From a bacterium (GTDB taxonomy: Bacteria > Patescibacteriota > Minisyncoccia > Phycocordibacterales > SBAW01), in the NCBI GenBank assembly GCA_021839985.1, contig JAKBZO010000006.1, positions 1 through 33,636 of the forward strand: 33,636 bases of DNA, read 5' to 3'. How positions within the stretch are numbered: position 1 is the stretch's first letter; each line of letters starts with the position of its first letter. Of this stretch, positions 8,888 to 17,692 are shown one piece after another. A model generated the notes under the pieces. The model did not search any database. It had not been told where the DNA came from and worked only from the letters and a program-made list of their open reading frames with translations. The position numbers and the translations under genes were made by a program.

Positions 8888-10186
8888 TTATTCGCACTGT
8901 TCGCGGCTTATGGAAAGACCGATGCCAGCGAGACGATCTTCGATCTTTTCGTAGCCGCGATCGATGACATACGCATTATCGATATGCGATACGCCTGAGG
9001 CAATGGCCGCCGCGATGATGTAGGCAAGGCCGGCGCGAAGATCAGGGCTCTCAAGTTTAGCACGAGAGAGCGGTTTCGGACCGCGCACGAGGATGCGATG
9101 CGGATTCATGACCGTGATATCGGCGCCCATGCGGTTGAGATCGTCCGCATAGCGGAAGCGTCCGTCGAATATCGTCTCGAGTACCGTCGCTTCGCCCTCA
9201 GCCTGCGTGAGGAATATCGCCATGAGTGCCTGAAGGTCGGTCGGAAAACCAGGGTACTCATGCGTGCGCACGGAAATGCTTTTATAGGGCGAAGTCGCAG
9301 CGCTTCCCTGCACGCGCACGAATGTGTCACCCACTTCAAGCGGCACGCCAGCGCGCAACAGAAGATCAAGAAGCGAATGCACATGAGTGGGTTCGCACTG
9401 GCTGATCGTCACGTCATCGCCCGCAAGCGCGGCGAGCACAAGAAAACTTCCGGTCTCGATGCGGTCAGGCGGTATCGTGAATGTTTGCCCGTTCGCATGA
9501 AGCGGCTTCCCTGCCGTGCCATTGATGCGGATGACTGGCGTACCGGCGCCCTTGATGTGCGCGCCGCTTGCATTCAGCATCTGCGCGAGCGCCACGATCT
9601 CCGGTTCCATCGCTGCGTTCTCAAGTACGGTCTCGCCCTCCGCGAGAGTCGCCGCCATCATGAGCGTCTCGGTACCGGTCACCGACACAAACGGAAAGAA
9701 GATGTGCGCGCCGTGAAGCACGCCGTCCTTGGCACGCACGTGGAATTGTTCATCTCGCTCCTCAACGCTTGCACCGAGCGCTTCAAAGCCGGAGAGAAAA
9801 AGATCGATCGGCCGCTCGCCGAGCACGCAGCCGCCCGGGAACGGGAACGACACTTCGCCCATATCGGCGAGCATCGGGCCGGTCGGCACGATCGATGCGC
9901 GCAAACGCTTCGCGATCGCAGTGTCGAGCGCTGGCTTCCACTCTGCAGGGGGCACGACGGTCATCGTGTGATCTTCGAAACGGACGGTTGCGCCGGAGCT
10001 TTCGAGAAGCTCGCCCATGCGATGAATGTCTTCGATCGCCGGCATGTTGTCGAACCTCACTTCATCATCGAACAGGATGGTTGCGGCAAGAAATTTCAGC
10101 GCCGCGTTCTTCGCGCCGCTCACCGGAAGGTCGCCCCGGAGCACTCGCTTCCCCGCCAGTCCCTCGACAACAAATCGTTCTCTCAT
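8888..10186 (-). CDS. murA: UDP-N-acetylglucosamine 1-carboxyvinyltransferase
   Basis: LPVSGAKNAALKFLAATILFDDEV; GGCVLGERPIDLFLSGFEALGA; EYPGFPTDLQALMAIFLTQAEGEATVLETIFDGRFRY; start taken as MRERFVVEGL. Confidence 0.95.
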   Translation of the reverse strand: MRERFVVEGLAGKRVLRGDLPVSGAKNAALKFLAATILFDDEVRFDNMPAIEDIHRMGELLESSGATVRFEDHTMTVVPPAEWKPALDTAIAKRLRASIVPTGPMLADMGEVSFPFPGGCVLGERPIDLFLSGFEALGASVEERDEQFHVRAKDGVLHGAHIFFPFVSVTGTETLMMAATLAEGETVLENAAMEPEIVALAQMLNASGAHIKGAGTPVIRINGTAGKPLHANGQTFTIPPDRIETGSFLVLAALAGDDVTISQCEPTHVHSLLDLLLRAGVPLEVGDTFVRVQGSAATSPYKSISVRTHEYPGFPTDLQALMAIFLTQAEGEATVLETIFDGRFRYADDLNRMGADITVMNPHRILVRGPKPLSRAKLESPDLRAGLAYIIAAAIASGVSHIDNAYVIDRGYEKIEDRLAGIGLSISREQCE

Positions 10187-10240
10187 GGGGCTATTGTACG
10201 CTCCACTGGTCACAATACACAAATCTCCGATCGTGTGGTG

Positions 10241-10357
10241 TAGTCGAAAGTTCGCAGACCGCAGTTCGTAGTTCGCGCAGGCTACGCCTGCGCGGCATTT
10301 GGTCTCTGGTTTCTCTACGATCTACGTTCTATACTCTGCGTTCTGCGTTTGGTCCTT
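10241..10357. repeat. Two degenerate 7-nt arrays flanking a perfect hairpin
   Basis: tagtcga|aagttcg|cagaccg|cagttcg|tagttcg (10241-10275); hairpin gcgcaggctacgcctgcgc; gcatttg|gtctctg|gtttctc|tacgatc|tacgttc|tatactc|tgcgttc|tgcgttt (10295-10350). Confidence 0.75.
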
Positions 10358-10383
10358 CTCATCTCCAGCGGTAAGCTGTAGGC

Positions 10384-12279
10384 ATGTGGATCATCTCGGT
10401 ACTTCCGCTCGGACCCGCCGCACCGCAAAAAGAATTCTCCTACTGGAGCTCTGAACCGATCGAGGAAGGATCGATCGCAGAGATCCCCGTGCGCGGTGGC
10501 GTCTCGTTCGGGCTCGTCACCCACTGCGACTCTTTGGCCGACAAGAAACAAGAAGTGCGCGGCGCTGACTTCTCATTCAAAAAAATATCAGGTGGCGGCA
10601 ATCGCGTGCTCACGCGCGCTTTCTTGCGGGCGGCATTTTCCATAGCAAATCAGCACGCGTGTTCTGCGGGTGCCGTGATCGACGCGCTCACGCCCGCATA
10701 CATCCAAGCGAGTGCAACCAAACTTCCCTCGGTCTCGTTTGAAGAACCGCAGCGGCATGCCATCCGCGAAGAAGAATTCGCCGGCTCCCGAGACGAACGC
10801 GCACAGCGCATCACCACCATCGCACGCGAGACCATCGCGCATGGCAAGAGCGCGCTCGTGATCGCGCCAACCATCGTCGAAGCGCGGCGGCTTGCCGATC
10901 TGCTCGCCCGCAGCACGCCGGACGCGCCACTCATATATATAGATAGTGCGATCACCAAGAAAGCGCTCGGATCGGCGTGGCGCACCGCGGTCGAAACCGA
11001 AGTACCGGTGGTCGTGGTCGGTACCCTGCAAGCGCTATCGTGTCCGCGGCAGGATCTCGGCGCGGTCATGGTCGAGCGCGCCCTGTCGCGCGCCTATCGC
11101 CGCGATGAACGACCATATCCCAATGCGCTCGTATGCGCAGAGGAGGTGGCGCGCGCCGCAGGCGCGCGCCACGTCCTGCTCTCACCCGCTCCGCTTCTTC
11201 GACCTGACTCGCTTGAGCAAACAACACCTCTGGTTCTCCCGCCTGCAGACATCATCGACATGCGGCCCGCACGCGACACCGATCTCGAACCACAGCACAC
11301 GCAAGAGAAAAAACCATTCTCCGTATTTTCCGATCGCGCACGAGAGACGATAACGCACGAGATCGCGCACGGCAAGAACGTACTGCTTCTGTGCGCGCGG
11401 CGCGGCCTCGCCACGCAAACCGTATGCAACGACTGCGGCGAGCTCCTGACCTGTACCGCCTGCGGATCGGCGCTCATACTCTCCGAGCGATCGGGTGCGC
11501 GCGCCTTTCACTGCCCGCACTGCCGCAGCGAAGAAGGCGCAAAAACACTGTGCCGCAAGTGCGGCGGATGGCGTCTCGCGCCGCTTGGCATCGGCACTGA
11601 ACGCGTCGCTCACGAAGCTCACTCATTCTTCCCCAGCGCACAGGTCGTGGTCGCCGATGAAAAGCAGCTCCGCTCACTCAAGCAGATGACCGGTCTGGCG
11701 AAACAATTCGAAGAGGGTTCCGGTGCGATCTTCATCTCGACCGAAGGCGCTCTGCCGTATCTCACCCGCGTCGATAGCACGGTCGTCGTCTCGATCGATC
11801 CGTTCCTCTTTGCTCCCGAATATTCAGCGGCCGAGCGCGCACTGCATATGCTCGCAGAAGCGCGCGGACTCTCGCGCGCGATGATCATCCAAACGCGCGT
11901 ACCTGAACACGCCGTCGTGAAGACGCTTGAGAGCGGCGATGCGAATCTGTTCACACAAGAAGAATATGCGGTACGCGAGCGCTTCCAGTATCCACCGCAC
12001 TTCACGCTCATCAAGATCACTCTCGTGGGCACGCGCGAGGCAGTGCGCGCACAACTCGACGCACTTCTCCCTGCGCTCGCGGCATATAAACCGCAGACCT
12101 TTTCAGGAAAAGTGACGGCCCCAGTGCGCGCGCGAAGCGCGCGCACTGGGGCCCGCGAACATATACTCATCCGCCTGCCCCACAACACCTATCCCGACCC
12201 ACACCTCCTCGCGATCCTCCGTTCCCTCCCGCAATCAACCGAAATACGCATCGACCCACTCTCCGTTCTTGGTGATTGA
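10384..12279 (+). CDS. priA: PriA-like primosomal protein N', apparently lacking helicase Walker A and DEEH motifs
   Basis: Zinc module CNDCGELLTCTACGSALILSERSGARAFHCPHC...LCRKCGG, then GIGTERVAHE and TRVPEHAVVKTL-like C-terminal PriA sequence. No GxGKT and no DEEH in the expected places. Confidence 0.82.
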   Translation: MWIISVLPLGPAAPQKEFSYWSSEPIEEGSIAEIPVRGGVSFGLVTHCDSLADKKQEVRGADFSFKKISGGGNRVLTRAFLRAAFSIANQHACSAGAVIDALTPAYIQASATKLPSVSFEEPQRHAIREEEFAGSRDERAQRITTIARETIAHGKSALVIAPTIVEARRLADLLARSTPDAPLIYIDSAITKKALGSAWRTAVETEVPVVVVGTLQALSCPRQDLGAVMVERALSRAYRRDERPYPNALVCAEEVARAAGARHVLLSPAPLLRPDSLEQTTPLVLPPADIIDMRPARDTDLEPQHTQEKKPFSVFSDRARETITHEIAHGKNVLLLCARRGLATQTVCNDCGELLTCTACGSALILSERSGARAFHCPHCRSEEGAKTLCRKCGGWRLAPLGIGTERVAHEAHSFFPSAQVVVADEKQLRSLKQMTGLAKQFEEGSGAIFISTEGALPYLTRVDSTVVVSIDPFLFAPEYSAAERALHMLAEARGLSRAMIIQTRVPEHAVVKTLESGDANLFTQEEYAVRERFQYPPHFTLIKITLVGTREAVRAQLDALLPALAAYKPQTFSGKVTAPVRARSARTGAREHILIRLPHNTYPDPHLLAILRSLPQSTEIRIDPLSVLGD

Positions 12280-12361
12280 CATGAGACCTCGAACCACATA
12301 CAGTAGCGCCAGCAGCACCTCTCAATACTTTCCGAAGGTAACCCTCACAAAGGAGATCGCT

Positions 12362-13144
12362 ATGCACTTCGCAGCTCGTCTCGCAGAACACAACCTGCAA
12401 TGGTTGCGCGACAATCCGTATCCCGGCCGCGGCATCGTGGCGGGCGTCAACAGCGACGGCGACCGACTCGTCATCGTCTACTTCATCACCGGGCGCAGCG
12501 AAAACAGCCGCAACCGTATCCTTCGCGAAGAAGATGGACGTGTCTTCACCGAAGCAGCAGACCCTTCAAAAATGAAGGATCCGAGCCTCATCATCTACCG
12601 TGCCATGCGGGATCTCGGCGGCTACTCCATCGTCAGCAACGGCGATCAAACCGACACCTGCCTGGACGGTCTAGCGTTTGCCGCATCCTGCGCGGGAGGA
12701 ATGAATTTCGTGACGCCTGACATCGCATTCCTTCTGCGCAACCGTATCTACGAGCCCGACAAGCCGAACTTCACCTCGCGCATCACCGCACTCTGTTCGA
12801 TCGGCGATGATCCCGAGATCCAGATGTCGATCTTGCGCAAGTCGCTGCTCGACGTCGGGTGCGAACAGTTGCAGTACCAGTACGGCCGCGAGAGCCTGCG
12901 CCCCGGCTACGGCTATGGCATCACCACCTATTCCGACGACGGCGACCCTCTCCCGGCATTCCGTGGTGACCCGCTCATCTTGCCTCTGCACGGTGCGCAG
13001 CTCGAGATCATGGACCGGTACTGGGGTGCCCTGAACGAAGACAACCGCGTCGCGATCGCCGTGAAGTTCGTCGGCCTCGAGACGGGTCGCTCGACGACCA
13101 GCATCATCAACACCCGGCAGAAGGTGGTTGCAGAGCCAGCCTGA
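12362..13144 (+). CDS. IMP cyclohydrolase-like (archaeal PurO-type fold) protein
   Basis: Strong SD aaaggag upstream of ATG 12362. GRGIVAGVNSDGDRLVIVYFITGRSENSRNRILREEDGRVFTEAADPSKMKDPSLIIYRAM...SIVSNGDQTDT matches remembered PurO-family motifs. Confidence 0.7.
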   Translation: MHFAARLAEHNLQWLRDNPYPGRGIVAGVNSDGDRLVIVYFITGRSENSRNRILREEDGRVFTEAADPSKMKDPSLIIYRAMRDLGGYSIVSNGDQTDTCLDGLAFAASCAGGMNFVTPDIAFLLRNRIYEPDKPNFTSRITALCSIGDDPEIQMSILRKSLLDVGCEQLQYQYGRESLRPGYGYGITTYSDDGDPLPAFRGDPLILPLHGAQLEIMDRYWGALNEDNRVAIAVKFVGLETGRSTTSIINTRQKVVAEPA

Positions 13145-13168
13145 TCACGGCGCCCAAGCGGCGCCAAC

Positions 13169-13198
13169 GGCCATCGCAGTGCGATGGCCTTTTCTTTT
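13169..13198 (+). terminator. Rho-independent terminator
   Basis: ggccatcgca-g-tgcgatggcc followed by ttttctttt. Confidence 0.85.
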
Positions 13199-13243
13199 GG
13201 AGAGGTTGCAGGTGCGACGTAAATAAGGCACATTAGAACCATC

Positions 13244-13816
13244 ATGGCTGCTACAAAGAAATCGGTCTCAAAGACGACTGGCGCGTCAGACGATCCCATC
13301 ATCCAGGATGGCGAGCCGGTGCTGCGAGAACACGCGAAAACACTTACGCAGAAAGAGATCGCATCGCCCGAGATCCAAAAACTCATCGCGAAAATGAAGA
13401 AGTTGCTCGCGAAAGAAAAACACGGCGTCGGTCTTGCTGCGCCACAAGTAGGTAGTGCCGTCCGCCTCTTCATCATTGCCGGACGCGTCTTCGCGCCAGA
13501 GATCGAGAATGAAGATGAAGAAAGTAAGAAGGTTCCGCCGCCGCCCGACCGCGTGTTCATCAACCCTACGATCATTCGCCGATCGAAGTCCGTGAGTGAG
13601 ATGTCGGAAGGCTGTCTCTCCGTGCGCGGCCTCTATGGCGCGGTCATACGCCACGACAAGGCGACCATCAAAGCGCTCGACGAGAACGGCAAACCGTTCT
13701 CACTCAACGGCTCCGGCCTACTCGCACAGATCTTCCAGCATGAGACCGACCATCTCGACGGCGTACTCTATATCGACAAAGCAACCGCGCTGCGTCCAGA
13801 GAAGATCGATCGGTAG
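13244..13816 (+). CDS. def: Peptide deformylase
   Basis: GVGLAAPQVGSAVRLFII; EGCLSVRGLYG; QHETDHLDGVLYID: motifs GxGLAAxQ, EGCLS and HExDH. Confidence 0.97.
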   Translation: MAATKKSVSKTTGASDDPIIQDGEPVLREHAKTLTQKEIASPEIQKLIAKMKKLLAKEKHGVGLAAPQVGSAVRLFIIAGRVFAPEIENEDEESKKVPPPPDRVFINPTIIRRSKSVSEMSEGCLSVRGLYGAVIRHDKATIKALDENGKPFSLNGSGLLAQIFQHETDHLDGVLYIDKATALRPEKIDR

Positions 13817-13823
13817 CAGGCCG

Positions 13824-13865
13824 CTTTCACTTTTCATTTTTAATTTTTAATTTTCCATTTCTCTT
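13824..13865. repeat. 7-nt tandem array abutting the fmt start codon
   Basis: ctttcac|ttttcat|ttttaat|ttttaat|tttccat|ttctctt, immediately followed by ATG at 13866. Confidence 0.8.
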
Positions 13866-14777
13866 ATGCCGCTCTTCGCTTTCTTCGGTTCATCAAAGCT
13901 CTCCGTGTATGTGCTCAACGCACTCGAGGCACAGGGCCTTCTGCCGGCGCTTGTCGTGACCGCACCGGACCGGCCGCGCGGGCGCGGACTTGAAACGACG
14001 CCGAACCCGGTGCGCGCGTGGGCGCTTGATCATGAGATAGAAGTGATCGCCCCGGAGACGCTCAAAGACGACGCACTCGCGCGCGAGCTGCGCAACACGC
14101 CGTGGGACGTGTTCGTCGTCGCCATGTATTCGAAACTCATCCCGCAGGATATGCTCGATATCCCCCGCCGCGGCGCGCTCAACGTGCACCCGTCGCTTTT
14201 GCCGAAGTACCGCGGTCCGTCGCCGGTGCTTTCTGCGATCCTCGACGATGTGCGTGTGACTGGCATCTCGATCATGCAAATGACCGCAGAGATGGATGCC
14301 GGTCCGGTCGTCGCGCAAGCACGCGTCGAGCTTGAAGAAAGCGAATGGCCGCCCGAGGGCAGCGAGTTCGAGATACTGCTCGCTTCAGAAGGCGGCACTA
14401 TGCTCGCCGAAGTGCTGCCGGAGTGGCTGCGCGGCGAGATCACGCCGCAGCCGCAGGACGATTTGCAAGCGACCTATACGAAAAAATTCGGAAGCGAGGA
14501 CGCGCTCGTGCACGTCGTCGATGAAAAAGGCGCGCCGCTTACGGGCAGCGCTGCGCGCAAGGCGCTCGGTACTATCCGCGCTTTTGATAAAAATCCGCGC
14601 GCGCATTTCTTCGCCACGGCACCGGGCGGCAAGCAGATCCGCGTCATCATCACACAAGCAAAGATCGAAAACGACATTCTGATGATCGAGCGCGTCATTC
14701 CTGAAGGTAAAAAAGAAATGGACTATGCGGAATTTCTCCGCGGCGGAGCTACGCCCGATATGCAACATCACGCATAA
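13866..14777 (+). CDS. fmt: Methionyl-tRNA formyltransferase
   Basis: FFGSSKLSVYVLNAL; VTAPDRPRGRGLETTPNPVRAWA; NVHPSLLPKYRGPSPVLSAILDDVRVTGISIMQMTAEMDAGPV. Confidence 0.96.
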   Translation: MPLFAFFGSSKLSVYVLNALEAQGLLPALVVTAPDRPRGRGLETTPNPVRAWALDHEIEVIAPETLKDDALARELRNTPWDVFVVAMYSKLIPQDMLDIPRRGALNVHPSLLPKYRGPSPVLSAILDDVRVTGISIMQMTAEMDAGPVVAQARVELEESEWPPEGSEFEILLASEGGTMLAEVLPEWLRGEITPQPQDDLQATYTKKFGSEDALVHVVDEKGAPLTGSAARKALGTIRAFDKNPRAHFFATAPGGKQIRVIITQAKIENDILMIERVIPEGKKEMDYAEFLRGGATPDMQHHA

Positions 14778-14819
14778 GCATAAGAGGGTTTATCGATAGG
14801 CCAATAAAATGAAGGGGTG

Positions 14820-14881
14820 CGCTCTATGATATATCATAGAGCGTTTTCCACTTTTGAGACGACCGTCTCAAAAGTGGAAAA
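14820..14881 (+). terminator. Tandem palindromes downstream of fmt
   Basis: cgctctatgatatatcatagagcg (24-nt perfect palindrome) + tttt, then ttttccacttttgagacg-ac-cgtctcaaaagtggaaaa (18-bp perfect stem). Confidence 0.65.
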
Positions 14882-14940
14882 AGAAAAAGGTCCTGGTGCA
14901 TGAGCTAAATTAAGCTATGCAGCAGGACCTCGTGGACCTT
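14878..14940 (-). terminator. Intrinsic terminator of the phoH-like gene (minus strand)
   Basis: aggtcctg...caggacct stem with inner tgcat/atgca helix; on the minus strand followed by tttttcttttt. Confidence 0.75.
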
Positions 14941-14954
14941 CGAACACGGAGGGA

Positions 14955-16478
14955 TCAGAGCACGTCGCCGGCGTAGTCGGCAAGCCGCGAGCGCTCGCCG
15001 CGCTGGAGCGTGATGTGACCCCCATGCGCCCAGCCCTTGAAGCGATCGACTACATACGTTAGGCCCGATGAGCCTTCGGTGAGGTACGGCGTGTCGATCT
15101 GTCCCAAGTTGCCGAGGCAGACCACCTTGGTGCCGGGACCGGCGCGGGTGATCAGCGTCTTCATCTGCTTCGGAGTCAGGTTCTGGGACTCGTCGATGAT
15201 GAGGAACTTGTTGAGGAAGGTGCGGCCGCGCATGAAGTTGAGCGACTTGATCTTGATGCGGCTGCGGATCAGTTCCTTCTTCACGTTCAGTGGATACGTC
15301 TTGTCGTCCGTCTTCACCTTCCCATGCTGTTCAGCAACGCTCCGCTGCTCAGACCTTACAAGACAACCCGCGATCACTTCAATATTGTCATCGAACGCCC
15401 CCATCCACGGTGTCATCTTCTCTTCTTCCGAGCCGGGCAGGAAGCCGATATCTTCGCCGACGGGCACCGTCACTCGCGTAACGATTATCTCCGAGTATCG
15501 ACCAGCTTCAACCGCTTGCGCAACAGCTGCCGCCAACGTTATAAGTGTCTTGCCCGTACCCGCTTGCCCGAGCAACGTGACGAAGTCGATCTCCGGATCC
15601 ATCAGCAGGTTGAGGGCAAAGTTTTGCTCGCGATTACGAGCCACGATGCCGGAGACAGCATTCTTGGCGTGGCCGTAGTCCACGATCGTCGACAGCGTCG
15701 CTTTCTTGTCATCGCGTTTGCGCACGATGGCATAGAAAGCTTTTCCGCCGCCACCTCGTGCTTCAAGATAGACGAACTCGTTGACGAACATGCTGGCACG
15801 AGGCGGGCACTGAACCTGATACCAGGTCCGGTCCTTTTCCTTCCACGACTTCATGTTCTTGCCATGCGTGTCCCAGAAGTCGGGCTGCAGTTCCGTGAAG
15901 CCCGCGTACAGCAAGTCAGTGTCCTCGAGCACCTTGTCGTTGAAGTAGTCTTGCGACTGCAAACCGAGGGCTCGAGCCTTGATGCGCATGTTGATGTCCT
16001 TGGACACCAAAATGACCTGATGCTTCGTAAACTTTTCGGACAAGTGCTTGACCACCGCAATGATCTGATTGTCCGCCTTCGCGGTCGGCAGTGAAGCAGG
16101 CAGCTCGCTATCGGCCGCATCGGTTTGCAGGAATAGCCGCCCCGTAGCGAGTCCGCCGGAGAGCTTCGTCAGGCCGATCCCATCCTTGATGTCACACTCG
16201 CAGCCGGACACGAGTTCATCGATGATGCGACTGGTCTGGCGTGCGTTGCGTTCGACCTCCGACGAACCTTTCTTGTGCGCGTCGAGTTCTTCGAGCGTCA
16301 TCATGGGAACGAACACGTCATGTTCCTCGAAGCGGTAAATGCTCGTCGGATCATGCATGAATACATTGGTATCGATCACGAAGATCTTCGGCCCCGACAC
16401 TCCCGCACGCTCCATGAGTCTGGAAACAATGCGAGAAGGCTTCGGAGCAGCGGTTTTACTAGCGCGTATCTTGTTCAC
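14955..16478 (-). CDS. phoH: PhoH family protein with N-terminal PIN domain
   Basis: PIN: FVIDTNVFMHDPTSIYRFEEHDVFVPMMTLEELDAHKKG; Walker A LLGQAGTGKTLI; LIIDESQNLTPKQMKTLITRAGPGTKVV. Confidence 0.95.
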   Translation of the reverse strand: MNKIRASKTAAPKPSRIVSRLMERAGVSGPKIFVIDTNVFMHDPTSIYRFEEHDVFVPMMTLEELDAHKKGSSEVERNARQTSRIIDELVSGCECDIKDGIGLTKLSGGLATGRLFLQTDAADSELPASLPTAKADNQIIAVVKHLSEKFTKHQVILVSKDINMRIKARALGLQSQDYFNDKVLEDTDLLYAGFTELQPDFWDTHGKNMKSWKEKDRTWYQVQCPPRASMFVNEFVYLEARGGGGKAFYAIVRKRDDKKATLSTIVDYGHAKNAVSGIVARNREQNFALNLLMDPEIDFVTLLGQAGTGKTLITLAAAVAQAVEAGRYSEIIVTRVTVPVGEDIGFLPGSEEEKMTPWMGAFDDNIEVIAGCLVRSEQRSVAEQHGKVKTDDKTYPLNVKKELIRSRIKIKSLNFMRGRTFLNKFLIIDESQNLTPKQMKTLITRAGPGTKVVCLGNLGQIDTPYLTEGSSGLTYVVDRFKGWAHGGHITLQRGERSRLADYAGDVL

Positions 16479-16562
16479 GGATCGCTCCTTGTGAAAATGT
16501 ACATATATTAAGGATCATACGAACGATGATCCACCCGCAGTAGGTATACCACGATTTCCAAA

Positions 16563-16604
16563 AGCGACAAAGGGCACGGACTTCGTCCGCGCCCTTTGTC
16601 GCTT
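16563..16604 (-). terminator. Long hairpin terminator downstream of the hpf-like gene
   Basis: agcgacaaagggc...gccctttgtcgct stem with inner cggac-ttc-gtccg; tttt follows on the minus strand. Confidence 0.65.
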
Positions 16605-16621
16605 GTCACGGTATTAAAATA

Positions 16622-16975
16622 TTAAAACCCTCTGAAAAGACTCTTGATCTTCCCAGCACCTACCTTCCAGAGACGCATCTTCCTATCTTTCGCATGCGAC
16701 AGCTCACGATTGAGTTCGCCGGTTGCCAGATCGATCGCCTCATGAAGCGTCGAGCCGTTGGACTGCGCGCGATAGGTTTGCGCGCCGCGAGCACATACGA
16801 GCTCGGCGCGATACTTCGGTCCTGCAGCACCCGACTCGAACTCAAGCCGCACATCAAGTTTGGTCGCGGTGTCGTTCTGCAAGAATTTCTCAACATGCAG
16901 ACTCACCTGCTTCTCGACATACGCGTGCGTTTCCGGAGTGAGTTCGATGCCCTTGCCCGTCAGATTGTAGTTCAT
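16622..16975 (-). CDS. hpf: Ribosome hibernation promoting factor / RaiA-like
   Basis: MNYNLTGKGIELTPETHAYVEKQVSLHVEKFL...DLATGELNRELSHAKDRKMR. Confidence 0.88.
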   Translation of the reverse strand: MNYNLTGKGIELTPETHAYVEKQVSLHVEKFLQNDTATKLDVRLEFESGAAGPKYRAELVCARGAQTYRAQSNGSTLHEAIDLATGELNRELSHAKDRKMRLWKVGAGKIKSLFRGF

Positions 16976-17009
16976 AAGTACGACGTTATTACTAAATGAT
17001 GTATTTTTA

Positions 17010-17594
17010 TTATACCTCGCGCGCAGCCTTGAGCATCTGCCCCCACCACAGGAGCTGCGTCAGCATACCTTCTGCGACCTTAGTGTATTGATCGAGCGCG
17101 CCGTCCTTAAGCACGCCCTTCTCATCGCAAAGCAGCCAGGGGTTCGGGATATTCACCCCGGCGCGTATCGGCACCATCTGCAATTCGATCGACACCAAGC
17201 GCAACTGCTCAACACTACGCGCGCCACCCACGCCGCCATACGATACGAACGAGACGGGCTTCTTGTTCCATTCTGCATACACGGAGTCGAGCGCATTCTT
17301 GAGCACGGCCGGATAGCCATGGTCATATTCCGGTGCGACGATGATGAACGCGTCTGCTTCGCGGATCTTCGCCGCCCACGCGCGTACTACTTCATTGCCA
17401 TACGCGCCGTCCACCACATGCGACGGCAAAACCGACTGATCAAAGAATGGCATCGGATAGTCGCGCAGGTCGAGTACTTCAACCGCGGTATCGTCCAACT
17501 GCGCCTCAGAACAAACGCGAGCGAGCCACGGAGCTACCTGCTCGCTGAAGCGGCCGGGTCGCGTACTTCCAAGAATGATCTTAATGTTGAGCAT
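17010..17594 (-). CDS. NADPH-dependent FMN reductase family protein
   Basis: MLNIKIILGSTRPGRFSEQVAPWL; DAFIIVAPEYDHGYPAVLKNALD; KPVSFVSYGGVGGARSVEQLR. Confidence 0.93.
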   Translation of the reverse strand: MLNIKIILGSTRPGRFSEQVAPWLARVCSEAQLDDTAVEVLDLRDYPMPFFDQSVLPSHVVDGAYGNEVVRAWAAKIREADAFIIVAPEYDHGYPAVLKNALDSVYAEWNKKPVSFVSYGGVGGARSVEQLRLVSIELQMVPIRAGVNIPNPWLLCDEKGVLKDGALDQYTKVAEGMLTQLLWWGQMLKAAREV

Positions 17595-17692
17595 GGCGGC
17601 AGGATCTATACTACTAGTATACACCAGCGACATTGGTGGCCGCGCGCAGCGGTTGATATAGTATCAGTAGTATCAGGAGGTCAACAACAAAC

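Noticed and set aside
9098-10243. Long plus-strand ORF (381 aa) opposite murA, and similar ORFs such as 7878..8765, 25209..26420 and 2214..2948
   Set aside because: These are antisense shadows of clear coding genes in GC-rich DNA. Their translations are Arg/His/Asp-rich without recognisable domains.
6389-13865. CRISPR array
   Set aside because: Heptamer arrays have no spacers and no cas genes are present; no 24-40 bp direct repeats at regular spacing were seen anywhere.
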